This document shows positions 16,615 to 24,366 of a stretch of 44,089 nucleotides of DNA, one piece after another. This DNA is from PXAH01 sp964605645. GTDB lineage: Bacteria > Omnitrophota > Gorgyraeia > Duberdicusellales > 4484-171. The translations under genes were made by a program, and so were the position numbers. The DNA is taken from assembly GCA_964605645.1 (NCBI GenBank), contig CAZSDJ010000011.1, positions 1 through 44,089 of the forward strand. The letters are read 5' to 3'. Position 1 is the stretch's first letter; each line of letters begins with the position of its first letter. Under the pieces are notes generated by a model that was given only the letters and a program-made list of their open reading frames with translations, was not told where the DNA came from and searched no databases.

Positions 16615-17703
16615 ATGAGTTATAAAGTTACACTTATCCCCGGCGACGGTATTGGCCCGGAAGTGACTCAAGCAGCTTTGGCATGTGTGGATGCACTTGG
16701 TTTAGATATTAAATGGGAAGAAAAAATCGCGGGTAAAACTTCTCTGGATCAAGGTGGTGAGTTATTACCTAAAGATACTATTGATTCAATTAAAAGTAAT
16801 AAAATAGCTTTAAAGGGGCCGATCACAACACCGGTAGGGAGTGGTTTTCGTTCGATTAATGTTGCTATAAGACAGTTTTTTGATCTATATGTATGTCTTC
16901 GTCCCATAAAATCTTTTAATAGCCCTAAGGCTTTGTATAAAGATATAGATTTAATAATTACCCGTGAAAATACTGAAGACCTTTATGCCGGTGTAGAATT
17001 TAAAGAAAAAGATTCAAGCACAGATAAGTTGCTTGAGAGCATTAACAAAATAGCTGAAAAAAAAGTTAGGCCCGGCAGCGCTATATCTATTAAGCCAATT
17101 TCACGAAGTGCTTCAGAAAGAATAACTAAATTTGCTTTTGAGTATGCTCTAAGAAACAACCGAAAAAAAATTAGTTGTATCCATAAAGCTAATATTATGA
17201 AATATACTGACGGCCTTTTTTTAGATAGTTTTTATCAAGTGGCGCAAAAATATGAAGGTAAAATTGAGTATAATGATGTTATTGTTGATAATTTAGCTAT
17301 GCAGCTTACTCAAAAACCGGAAAATTTCGACATGTTAGTTTTACCCAATCTTTATGGAGATATCATTTCTGACTTAGGAGCAGGATTAGTGGGAGGCCTT
17401 GGCCTTGCGCCGGGGGCAAATATCGGTCAAAATATTGCTGTATTTGAGCCGACCCACGGGAGTGCTCCCAGGCATGCCGGAAAAAATAAGGTAAATCCTG
17501 CTGCTACAATACTATCAGCCGCTTTAATGATTAAATATTTAGGGGAAACAGAAAAAGCATTAAAATTAGAAAAGGCAGTTGCTGCAGTACTTAAAGAAGC
17601 TAAAGTTTTAACATATGATTTAATGCCTGACCGTAATGATCCTAATGCAGCTACTACCCAAGAGTTTGCAGAGGCTGTAGTCAAACAAATAAAAAACCTT
17701 TAA
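16615..17703 (+). CDS. Isocitrate dehydrogenase (decarboxylating)
   Basis: Beta-decarboxylating dehydrogenase of 362 residues. IPGDGIGPEV (8-17) is the family N-terminal motif. RSINVAIRQFFDLY (79-92) supplies Ser80, Asn82 and Arg86, the isocitrate-binding pattern; isopropylmalate dehydrogenases have a different segment here. NLYGDIISDLGAGLVGGLGLAPGAN is the metal/cofactor region (with the usual Asp residues). Cofactor determinants: Arg286-His287 in HGSAPRHAGKNKVNP occupy the place of E. coli Icd Lys344-Tyr345, and Val293 that of Val351, suggesting NADP+ rather than NAD+ (inference). It forms a unit with mdh, 1 bp away. Confidence 0.88.
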   Translation: MSYKVTLIPGDGIGPEVTQAALACVDALGLDIKWEEKIAGKTSLDQGGELLPKDTIDSIKSNKIALKGPITTPVGSGFRSINVAIRQFFDLYVCLRPIKSFNSPKALYKDIDLIITRENTEDLYAGVEFKEKDSSTDKLLESINKIAEKKVRPGSAISIKPISRSASERITKFAFEYALRNNRKKISCIHKANIMKYTDGLFLDSFYQVAQKYEGKIEYNDVIVDNLAMQLTQKPENFDMLVLPNLYGDIISDLGAGLVGGLGLAPGANIGQNIAVFEPTHGSAPRHAGKNKVNPAATILSAALMIKYLGETEKALKLEKAVAAVLKEAKVLTYDLMPDRNDPNAATTQEFAEAVVKQIKNL

Positions 17704-17704
17704 G

Positions 17705-18607
17705 ATGGTAAAAAAAATATCAATTATTGGAGCTGGAGGAGTAGGTTCTAATTTAGCCTTTAATATTTTAAATAATTTACCAATTAAGAAGCTTGTTCTA
17801 TTAGACATAAATCAAGATCAGGCTAAAGCAGTTGCTTGTGATCTAGAGGATACCCGTGGTATTTTAGATTTTTCAACCGAAGTGATAGGAACTAAAAATT
17901 ATTCTGCAACTAAAGATTCTGATATTGTTGTGTTTTCAGCGGGGATCGCCCGGCGTCAGGGCATGACTCGCCTTGATTTATTGCGCATGAATGCAGAAAT
18001 TGCAAAAAGTGCTGCCGGAAAAATAAAGAAGTATAGCCCCAACAGTATTGTGATAGCTATAACTAACCCCTTGGATATAATAACTTATATTTTACTCAAA
18101 AAAACAAAATTTTCGCCGAAAAGAGTAATCGGGATGGGCTCATCTTTAGATACCAGCCGGTTGCTGAATATCTTGTTTGAACATACTAAAATTTCAACCG
18201 GGAGTCAAAACTCTTTTGTTTTTGGGCCGCATAGTAAAAATATGTTGGTTAATTTTAGCAAAGATAATGCTTGTAATAAAAAAGAGATAATTAAAAAGGC
18301 AATTAATCAAGTGAAATTGAGAGGAGCTAAAATCGTTAAGCTTTTTAAAAACAAAAGTGCTGTTTTTGGGCCTTCTTTAGCGTGTTGTAAATTAATAGAA
18401 GCTATTAGTTACGATAAAAAGCAAATAATTCCAGTTTCTGTTTTGCTTCAAGGCCAATACGGCTTAAAAAATATTTGTTTGGGCCTGCCTTCTGTAATTG
18501 ATAGAGGCGGGGTAAATAAAATTATAGTTAAAAAAATACCAGCAAATCAAAGAAAACTACTTCATAAAATTAATATTTCACTACAAAAAACCCTCCATAA
18601 TATATAA
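17705..18607 (+). CDS. mdh: Malate dehydrogenase (LDH-like fold), with an altered active-site motif
   Basis: NAD(P)-dependent 2-hydroxyacid dehydrogenase of 300 residues. GAGGVGSNLA (9-18) is the Rossmann motif, followed by Asp34 at the end of strand 2 (NAD preference). The specificity loop IARRQGMTR places Arg83 at the LDH-numbered 102 position, which marks malate rather than lactate. Arg89, Asn121, Asp149 and Arg152 match other catalytic positions. The catalytic-His block, normally GxHGD, reads GPHSKN: His176 is kept but the following Gly-Asp is Ser-Lys, which is unusual. It is 1 bp downstream of the isocitrate dehydrogenase. Confidence 0.82.
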   Translation: MVKKISIIGAGGVGSNLAFNILNNLPIKKLVLLDINQDQAKAVACDLEDTRGILDFSTEVIGTKNYSATKDSDIVVFSAGIARRQGMTRLDLLRMNAEIAKSAAGKIKKYSPNSIVIAITNPLDIITYILLKKTKFSPKRVIGMGSSLDTSRLLNILFEHTKISTGSQNSFVFGPHSKNMLVNFSKDNACNKKEIIKKAINQVKLRGAKIVKLFKNKSAVFGPSLACCKLIEAISYDKKQIIPVSVLLQGQYGLKNICLGLPSVIDRGGVNKIIVKKIPANQRKLLHKINISLQKTLHNI

Positions 18608-18651
18608 TCCGGATTTTCTTTATCTATTGGCTTTCAGTATCTTAAAAATAT

Positions 18652-18680
18652 TTGACAGGGCTTTGATTTGAGGCTAAAAT
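18652..18680 (+). promoter_or_regulatory. Strong sigma70-type promoter for the N-acetyltransferase gene
   Basis: TTGACA (18652-18657), a 17-bp spacer, then TAAAAT (18675-18680). The start codon at 18691 is only 10 bp past the -10 box, so the predicted transcript starts about 4 nt before the ATG and is essentially leaderless. No SD is visible. Confidence 0.7.
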
Positions 18681-18690
18681 TATCCTTAAA

Positions 18691-19143
18691 ATGATTAGAA
18701 AAATACAATTAAATGAAGCTAAAAAAATTCAGCAGCTGATAAATCTTGCTGCCGGCAAGAATCAGCTTCTCGAGCGCTCTTTAAATTATATCTATAATAA
18801 TTTGCGAGATTTTTGGGCTTACTTTGAAGATGAACAGATAATAGGTTGCTGCGGCCTGCATGTAGTGGGCTGGCAATCTTTAGCGGAATTGAAATCATTA
18901 GTTGTCGATAAAAATTTTCGAAAAAAAAATATTGGTAAAACATTGGTGGAAAAAGCTTTAGAAGAAGCTAAAAATTTGGGGATTTCTCAAGTATTTGCTT
19001 TAACTTTTTCAAAGGAATTTTTTACAAAAATGGGGTTTAAGTTAATAGATAAAAATGACTTACCTCATAAAATTTGGACAGAATGCCTTAATTGCAGTTA
19101 TTTTCCCGATTGCAGAGAAGAAGCCGTAATTATTGATTTATGA
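18691..19143 (+). CDS. GNAT-family N-acetyltransferase, ArgA-type (amino-acid N-acetyltransferase)
   Basis: Single GNAT domain, 150 residues. ELKSLVVDKNFRKKNIGKTL (67-86) is the acetyl-CoA-binding region; the usual R-G-x-G pyrophosphate loop reads KKNIGK. The C terminus LPHKIWTECLNCSYFPDC has the Cys132-x2-Cys135-x5-Cys141 pattern typical of the stand-alone ArgA-like glutamate N-acetyltransferases, which feed arginine synthesis. That assignment rests on the C-terminal motif and size, so glutamate is likely but not certain as substrate. It has its own promoter and is followed by a repeat element. Confidence 0.78.
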   Translation: MIRKIQLNEAKKIQQLINLAAGKNQLLERSLNYIYNNLRDFWAYFEDEQIIGCCGLHVVGWQSLAELKSLVVDKNFRKKNIGKTLVEKALEEAKNLGISQVFALTFSKEFFTKMGFKLIDKNDLPHKIWTECLNCSYFPDCREEAVIIDL

Positions 19144-19148
19144 TTTTT

Positions 19149-19263
19149 GAGATTGCTTCGGCCTTGACAAACAAGCCGTTTAAACAGCTCGGTTGTCAAA
19201 GCCTCGCAATGATAACAGGGCGTCATTGCGAGGAGCCGCCGAAGGCGGCGACGAAGCAATCTC
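19149..19263 (+). repeat. GC-richer inverted-repeat element with GAGATTGCTTCG ends
   Basis: Perfect 12-bp terminal inverted repeats GAGATTGCTTCG (19149-19160) and CGAAGCAATCTC (19252-19263). Inside are three more hairpins: TTGACAA/TTGTCAA, CGCAATGA/TCATTGCG and GCCGCC-gaa-GGCGGC. It closely resembles the 'GTCATTGCGAGGAGCC...GAAGCAATCTC' interspersed repeats seen in many bacterial genomes (from memory, not searched). MITE-like, non-coding, 5 bp after the acetyltransferase stop. Confidence 0.88.
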
Positions 19264-19296
19264 TATGACGGACAAGGAATAAAAATTATTTAACAC

Positions 19297-19321
19297 TATT
19301 GTTAGAAAACTTTTAACAATA
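19297..19321 (+). promoter_or_regulatory. Palindromic site upstream of acyl-CoA dehydrogenase
   Basis: Perfect 8-bp arms TATTGTTA (19297-19304) and TAACAATA (19314-19321) separated by 9 bp, centred about 38 bp before the start codon. Size and placement fit an operator for a dimeric repressor, but no regulator is encoded nearby. Confidence 0.35.
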
Positions 19322-19346
19322 CGATTAACCAATGAAGGAGGGAGTT

Positions 19347-20510
19347 ATGTTTCTTGTAGATCACAACTTAACTGAAGAGCAAAAAATGCTGCGCGACTTA
19401 GTACGTCAAATTGCAGAAGAAAAAATTAAACCTTTTTCTCGCGAGCTGGACGAAAAAGAAGAATTTCCTACTGAAATCATGAAAATCTTAGGTCAATCAG
19501 ATTTATTTTCGTTATGCATCCCTTCCCAATATGGAGGGATGGGGACAAAGCTTATGGATTTATGTATTGCTACTGAAGAAATTTCACGTGTTGATGGTGG
19601 TGTAGCATCTTCTTATGCTGCATCTTTTTTGGGCATGTTTCCCATTCTTTTGTTTGGTACAGAAGAGCAAAAGAAAAAATATTTACCGGATATTGCATCC
19701 GGCCAGAAAATAGCGGCCTTTGCTTTAACTGAACCGGAAGCAGGCTCAGACGCGTCAGCCGTTAAAACGACTGCCAAACTTGATGGAGATCATTATGTTT
19801 TAAACGGCACAAAGCATTTTATTACCAACGGCGGCGATGCTGAGACTTATGTAGTTATCGCGGCAACTAATAAAAAAAGAGGGGCGCGCGGGATGTCTGC
19901 CTTTATCGTGGAAAAAGGGACAGAAGGTTTTAGTTTTGGTAAAAAAGAAGAAAAACTTGGTATTCGAGCCTCTTCTACCAGCGAATTAATCTTTGAAGAT
20001 GCCAGAGTGCCTGCTGCAAATCTCCTAGGCCAAAAAGAAGGTATTGGATTTATTGCGACAATGAAAACTTTTGATCAATCAAGGCCGGGCGTTGCAGCTC
20101 AAGCGGTAGGTATTGCTCAAGGAGCGCTTGAGGCTGCAACTAAATATGCTCACCAACGGGTTCAATTTGGAAAACCAATTACATCTTTTCAAGGTATCCA
20201 ATGGATGCTGGCAGATATGGCTACCAAAGTTGAAGCGGCAAGAAGCCTTGTTTACGCTACGGCTTCAATGGTAGACAGAGGTTTAAAATCGGTAGGAGGC
20301 GCTTCTGCAGCTGCTAAACTTTTTGCTTCAGACGTTGCGATGGAAGTTACAACCGATGCAGTTCAAATCTATGGCGGTTATGGCTACATGAAAGAGTATC
20401 CGGTAGAAAAATTCATGCGGGATGCCAAAATTACACAAATATATGAGGGGACAAACCAAATTCAGAAGGATATAATTGCTTTGAATTTGATCAAAAAATA
20501 CGCTAAATAA
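19347..20510 (+). CDS. Acyl-CoA dehydrogenase
   Basis: FAD-dependent alpha,beta-dehydrogenase of acyl-CoA thioesters. I place the start at ATG 19347 behind the SD AAGGAGGG, giving 387 residues; the ATG at 19332 overlaps the SD. FALTEPEAGSDASAVKTTA and the catalytic-base segment ITQIYEGTNQIQ (Glu at about residue 367) match the short-chain/glutaryl-type family, in which this Glu is the general base. It stands alone without ETF or thiolase genes, so the substrate (fatty, branched-chain or aromatic) cannot be told. Confidence 0.93.
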   Translation: MFLVDHNLTEEQKMLRDLVRQIAEEKIKPFSRELDEKEEFPTEIMKILGQSDLFSLCIPSQYGGMGTKLMDLCIATEEISRVDGGVASSYAASFLGMFPILLFGTEEQKKKYLPDIASGQKIAAFALTEPEAGSDASAVKTTAKLDGDHYVLNGTKHFITNGGDAETYVVIAATNKKRGARGMSAFIVEKGTEGFSFGKKEEKLGIRASSTSELIFEDARVPAANLLGQKEGIGFIATMKTFDQSRPGVAAQAVGIAQGALEAATKYAHQRVQFGKPITSFQGIQWMLADMATKVEAARSLVYATASMVDRGLKSVGGASAAAKLFASDVAMEVTTDAVQIYGGYGYMKEYPVEKFMRDAKITQIYEGTNQIQKDIIALNLIKKYAK

Positions 20511-20534
20511 TTCATGCATAATTTACAGGGGTAA

Positions 20535-20600
20535 AAAGTCACACGTTGCAGGTCACAAGTTGTAAGTTTAACATGTGACCTGTGACTTTTGACTTGTGAC
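20535..20600 (+). repeat. Inverted-repeat element of 'GTCACAAG' words
   Basis: The left side contains AAAGTCACACGTTGCAGGTCAC and the right side GTGACCTGTGACTTTTGACTT, approximately reverse complementary. It has the same shuffled-word layout as the other elements but a different word set. It lies between the acyl-CoA dehydrogenase and aroK. Confidence 0.75.
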
Positions 20601-20626
20601 ATAGATTAATTTGAGTTATTAATATT

Positions 20627-21133
20627 ATGAAGAACGTATATTTAGTGGGCTTTATGGGTGCAGGTAAAACTACTGTAGGAAAAATTTTAGCAAATAAGTT
20701 ATCAAAAAAATTTGTGGAAATGGATCAGGTTATTGAAGAGCAACAAGGAAAAAAAATTACAGATATTTTTGCCAAAGAGGGAGAAGAGTATTTTAGAAAA
20801 CTAGAAAAAGATTTGCTCAACAAGTTATCTGCTCAGTTTGATTTAGTAGTAAGCTGCGGTGGTGGTTTAGTCTGTGATCAAGAAAATCTAAAAGTATTAA
20901 ACAATACAGGCCAAGTGTTCTCTCTCTTTGCATCGCCAGAGGTGATACAGAGAAGAGTAAAACACACAAAACAAAGGCCTCTTTTAAATGGAGAAGATTC
21001 TTTATCAATAATCCAGCAATTGCTTAGTAAGAGAAAAGATTTTTATCAGAATGCCGGGACTAGAGTAGATACTGATAATTATTCTGCGCAAGAAGTTGCC
21101 GAACGTATCTTAAGGTTGTTAGGAAATGGCTAA
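20627..21133 (+). CDS. aroK: Shikimate kinase
   Basis: Phosphorylates shikimate at the 3-position with ATP (chorismate pathway). The 168-residue protein has the P-loop GFMGAGKT (8-15), shikimate-binding Asp33 and Arg57, the Gly-Gly-Gly motif (78-80, SCGGGL), and the lid arginine Arg117 (QRPLL). Its 3' end overlaps dprA by 8 bp. Confidence 0.94.
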   Translation: MKNVYLVGFMGAGKTTVGKILANKLSKKFVEMDQVIEEQQGKKITDIFAKEGEEYFRKLEKDLLNKLSAQFDLVVSCGGGLVCDQENLKVLNNTGQVFSLFASPEVIQRRVKHTKQRPLLNGEDSLSIIQQLLSKRKDFYQNAGTRVDTDNYSAQEVAERILRLLGNG

Positions 21134-22067
21134 AAAAGGATCTATATTATTAAACCTTGCCGGGATTGGGCCGGCTTTGCTTCACAAAATAATTGAAAAT
21201 ATTTTTGATATTGATCAGATCTTTAAACTAAAAGATTTTGAACTTTCGGCCTTACCTTTTTTGAATAGTAAAGATTGTGAAAAAATATTATCTTTGCGGA
21301 ATTCAAAAATACTCAACAATGAATTAAAAGAAATAGAAAAGAATAACGTAAAGGTAATTGATCTTTTTGATGCCGCCTATCCTTATCTGCTAAAGCAGAT
21401 CAGTCATCCTCCCTTGGTATTGTATGCAAAAGGAGATTTGAATTTGTTAGAACGGCCGTTAATAGCAGTAGTTGGCACCCGAACCCCTACCCGTTATGGA
21501 AAAGAAACAGCTTATAATTTTTCCTATAAATTATCTAGCTTAAAAATAACAGTTGTATCCGGATTGGCCTTGGGCATTGACACTGCAGCTCATCAAGGGG
21601 CGTTGCAGGCCGAAGGCTCCACGGTCGCTATCTTAGGCAGTGGATTGAACTGTATTTATCCACGACAGAATAAGGAATTAGCAACACAAATAGCTGAGAG
21701 AGGCCTTCTCCTTTCAGAGTATCCTCTGGATACAAAACCTTTAGCTTGTAATTTTCCTCGTCGCAATAGAATAATTAGCGGATTGTCTGTAGGCGTAATT
21801 GTGGTTGAAGCGGCGCAAAAAAGCGGGGCTTTAATTACAGCTAATTATGCTCTAAGTCAAAATCGAGAAGTGTTTGCAGTGCCGGGAAGAATTAATGATT
21901 TTCAAGGTAAAGGGCCAAATTCGTTAATCAAAGAAGGGGCAAAATTAGTAGATTCAATTGAAGATGTTTTAGAAGAATTGAATTTTGAAGATATGGTTGA
22001 AATTAAGGAAAGATACAAGATACAAGAAACAATAATCAAACAAGATACAATAACCAAATTCAAATAA
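21126..22067 (+). CDS. dprA: DNA-processing protein DprA, C terminus replaced by a repeat
   Basis: Loads RecA on incoming single-stranded DNA during transformation. The 313-residue protein has an N-terminal SAM/HhH-like segment (~1-70) and the Rossmann-like core: VVGTRTPTRYG, VVSGLALGIDTAAHQGAL, LSEYPLDTKPLACNFPRRNR and EAAQKSGALITANYAL. The usual C-terminal winged-helix (DML1-like) domain is missing. The last ~18 codons (RYKIQETIIKQDTITKFK) are translated from the repeat at 22011-22184, which also supplies the stop. The core looks functional. dprA-topA-xerC order resembles that of many Gram-positive and other genomes. Confidence 0.92.
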   Translation: MAKKGSILLNLAGIGPALLHKIIENIFDIDQIFKLKDFELSALPFLNSKDCEKILSLRNSKILNNELKEIEKNNVKVIDLFDAAYPYLLKQISHPPLVLYAKGDLNLLERPLIAVVGTRTPTRYGKETAYNFSYKLSSLKITVVSGLALGIDTAAHQGALQAEGSTVAILGSGLNCIYPRQNKELATQIAERGLLLSEYPLDTKPLACNFPRRNRIISGLSVGVIVVEAAQKSGALITANYALSQNREVFAVPGRINDFQGKGPNSLIKEGAKLVDSIEDVLEELNFEDMVEIKERYKIQETIIKQDTITKFK

Positions 22068-22184
22068 CCAAACAAGAAACAATAACCAAACAATATAGGA
22101 AAAATAAAACTCATGGTATTTGATGATTGATTATTGAATATTGGAATTTGTTTGCATCTTGTATCTTGATTATTGGTTATTTCG
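22011..22184 (+). repeat. 174-bp inverted-repeat element 'ACCAAACA' family, copy A (left of topA)
   Basis: The left half is made of AGATACAAG/AACAATAACCAAAC words; the right half ends GTATCTTGATTATTGGTTATTTCG-like (reverse complement of those words). Copy B at 24174-24347 has the same length and differs at only 7 positions by eye, all transitions. The left end lies within the dprA reading frame. Confidence 0.92.
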
Positions 22185-22218
22185 AGTGAATAATTTTTAC
22201 AAATAATAGAGGCAGTAG

Positions 22219-24198
22219 ATGAGTAATTATCTAATTATTGTAGAATCTCCGACAAAAGCCAGGACTCTTTCGTCTTTTTTAGGCAGAGACTACGAAGTGG
22301 TATCTTCAAAAGGGCATTTAGTTGATTTGCCTTCCAGTAAGCTAGCAGTAGATGTGGAAGGAAATTTTGAGCCGAAGTATACAACTTTAAAAGAAAAGAA
22401 AAAAATAATTGCTGAGCTAAAGAAAAAAGCTAAGAATAAAAAAGCTATTTATCTAGCTACTGATCCGGACCGAGAAGGAGAAGCTATTAGCTGGCACATT
22501 AAGAATAAGTTAAATAAAAAAGGTAAGAAATTTTATCGGATAATTTTTCATGAAATAACTAAAGATGCTATCGAAGAAGCTTTAGCTAATCCCGGCGAAC
22601 TTGATTCTAGGAAGGTTGATGCTCAAATGGCAAGAAGGGTTTTAGATCGGGTAGTAGGTTATCGGCTTTCGCCTCTTCTGTGGAAAAAAATTGTACGTGG
22701 CCTTTCTGCGGGCCGGGTTCAATCTGTTGCCCTGCGGTTTATTGTTGCCAGGGAAAGAGAAATTGAAAAATTTATCCCGGAAATCACCTATAGTCTCGAG
22801 GCAATTTTTAATTATAATCAATTTGACTTTGAAGCTAAATTGAAAAAATATCATCAAAAAAAGGGAATTTTTAAAAATGGGCAAGAGGCGGATAAATGCA
22901 AAGAGGAATTAAAAGATAAACAATTTTTTGTTACTAAAATACTAAAGAAAAAAAGCAAGCGTAAGCCAAATCCGCCGCACATAACTTCGTCTTTGCAGCA
23001 AGAAGCATTTAATAAGTTGCACTTTTCTGCACAAAAGACGATGGTAATTGCTCAGCAATTATATGAAGGCGTAGTTTTTCAAGGTAAAAATACGGGCCTG
23101 ATAACTTATATGCGCACAGATTCATTTGCTGTCAGCCAAAAAGCTAAAGATTTAGCTGGTAATTTTATAAAAAATGAGTTTGGTAAAGATTATTTATCAA
23201 AAAAAGTATATAAGCGCAAAAATAAAAAAGGAGCACAGTTGGCACATGAGGCGATACGGCCAACTGATTTAAGGATAAGGCCAGATCAGATTTCAGAATA
23301 TCTTACTAAAGATCAAGCGAGGCTTTATGAACTGATTTGGTGCAGGTTTACCGCTTCATTTATGGGGGAAGCAGTTTTTGAAAATAAAAAGATAGAAATT
23401 AAAGCCGATCAGGTTCTTTTTATTGCGGAAGATAGAAAATTAATTTTTCCCGGTTTTTTAAAAGTTTATCCGGAAAAATCAGAGCCGTCTCTACCGAAAT
23501 TTTCTCAAGGCGATCAACTTAAATTAAAAAAGTTAGAAGTGAAAAAACACTCTGCTAAACCGGCCGCGCGTTATAATGACGCTTCTTTGATAAAAATATT
23601 AGAGGAAAAAGGGATTGGCAGGCCATCTACGTATGCCCCTACTATATTTACGTTATTACGCAGAAATTATGTACGGCGAGAAAAAAGTTATCTTTGCCCT
23701 ACTGATTTAGGGATTAAAGTCAATGATTTCTTAGTGAAACATTTTAAAAAAATTATAGATGATGGTTTTACTGCAGATATGGAAAAAAAGCTGGATATGG
23801 TAGAAGAAGGCCGGATAGTTTGGAATCAAATCTTGAAAGATTTTTATCCTGAATTCCAAAAACAAGTGGAAAAGATATCTAAAAATATTAAAAAAGAAAT
23901 AATTTATTCAAATAAAAATTGTCCCCGTTGCGGGGGAAGATTAATTATAAAATGGTCAAGAAAAGGTAAGTTTTTAAGTTGCGAACATTTTCCCAATTGT
24001 AAATATGCAGAAAGCATAACTACCGGGATAAAATGTCCTGAGTGTAAGAAGGGTGAGATTCTTCATCGCCGGAATCGACGCGGACAGGATTTTTACGGCT
24101 GCACTAATTTCCCTGATTGCCGCTATACTATCCGTAATCTCGACCAACTAAAGGAAGAATCTGGAGAAGGGGAAGATACAAGATGCAAGAAACAATAA
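22219..24198 (+). CDS. topA: DNA topoisomerase I (type IA)
   Basis: Relaxes negative supercoils; 659 residues. An N-terminal Toprim domain (SNYLIIVESPTKARTL; Asp-x-Asp in ATDPDREGEAISWH), catalytic Tyr297 in GLITYMRTDS, and two C-terminal zinc fingers: CPRCGG...CEHFPNC and CPECKKGE...CTNFPDC. Length is somewhat below the ~700-860 of forms with more zinc fingers. The final residues (GEDTRCKKQ) and stop come from repeat copy B, so the natural tail may have been clipped. Confidence 0.95.
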   Translation: MSNYLIIVESPTKARTLSSFLGRDYEVVSSKGHLVDLPSSKLAVDVEGNFEPKYTTLKEKKKIIAELKKKAKNKKAIYLATDPDREGEAISWHIKNKLNKKGKKFYRIIFHEITKDAIEEALANPGELDSRKVDAQMARRVLDRVVGYRLSPLLWKKIVRGLSAGRVQSVALRFIVAREREIEKFIPEITYSLEAIFNYNQFDFEAKLKKYHQKKGIFKNGQEADKCKEELKDKQFFVTKILKKKSKRKPNPPHITSSLQQEAFNKLHFSAQKTMVIAQQLYEGVVFQGKNTGLITYMRTDSFAVSQKAKDLAGNFIKNEFGKDYLSKKVYKRKNKKGAQLAHEAIRPTDLRIRPDQISEYLTKDQARLYELIWCRFTASFMGEAVFENKKIEIKADQVLFIAEDRKLIFPGFLKVYPEKSEPSLPKFSQGDQLKLKKLEVKKHSAKPAARYNDASLIKILEEKGIGRPSTYAPTIFTLLRRNYVRREKSYLCPTDLGIKVNDFLVKHFKKIIDDGFTADMEKKLDMVEEGRIVWNQILKDFYPEFQKQVEKISKNIKKEIIYSNKNCPRCGGRLIIKWSRKGKFLSCEHFPNCKYAESITTGIKCPECKKGEILHRRNRRGQDFYGCTNFPDCRYTIRNLDQLKEESGEGEDTRCKKQ

Positions 24199-24347
24199 CC
24201 AAACAAGATACAATAACCAAATTCAAATAACCAAATAAGAAACAATAATCAAACAATATAGGAAAAATAAAACTCATGGTATTTGGTGATTGATTATTGA
24301 ATATTGGAATTTGTTTGTGTCTTGTATCTTGATTATTGGTTATTTCG
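24174..24347 (+). repeat. 174-bp inverted-repeat element 'ACCAAACA' family, copy B (right of topA)
   Basis: Direct-orientation counterpart of 22011-22184 with 7 substitutions in 174 bp (my manual alignment). It overlaps the last codons of topA and ends 19 bp before the xerC start. Translation of its right arm yields a spurious 21-residue N-terminal extension on xerC. Confidence 0.92.
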
Positions 24348-24366
24348 TAAGCCTTACAGTATAAAA

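Noticed and set aside
22011..24347. CRISPR array in the repetitive AACCAAAC stretches
   Set aside because: There are no regular repeat-spacer units; the words are irregular and form large inverted repeats.
24304..24366. 21-residue N-terminal extension of XerC
   Set aside because: These codons are the right arm of the repeat, with no SD; the ATG at 24367 gives the normal XerC N terminus.
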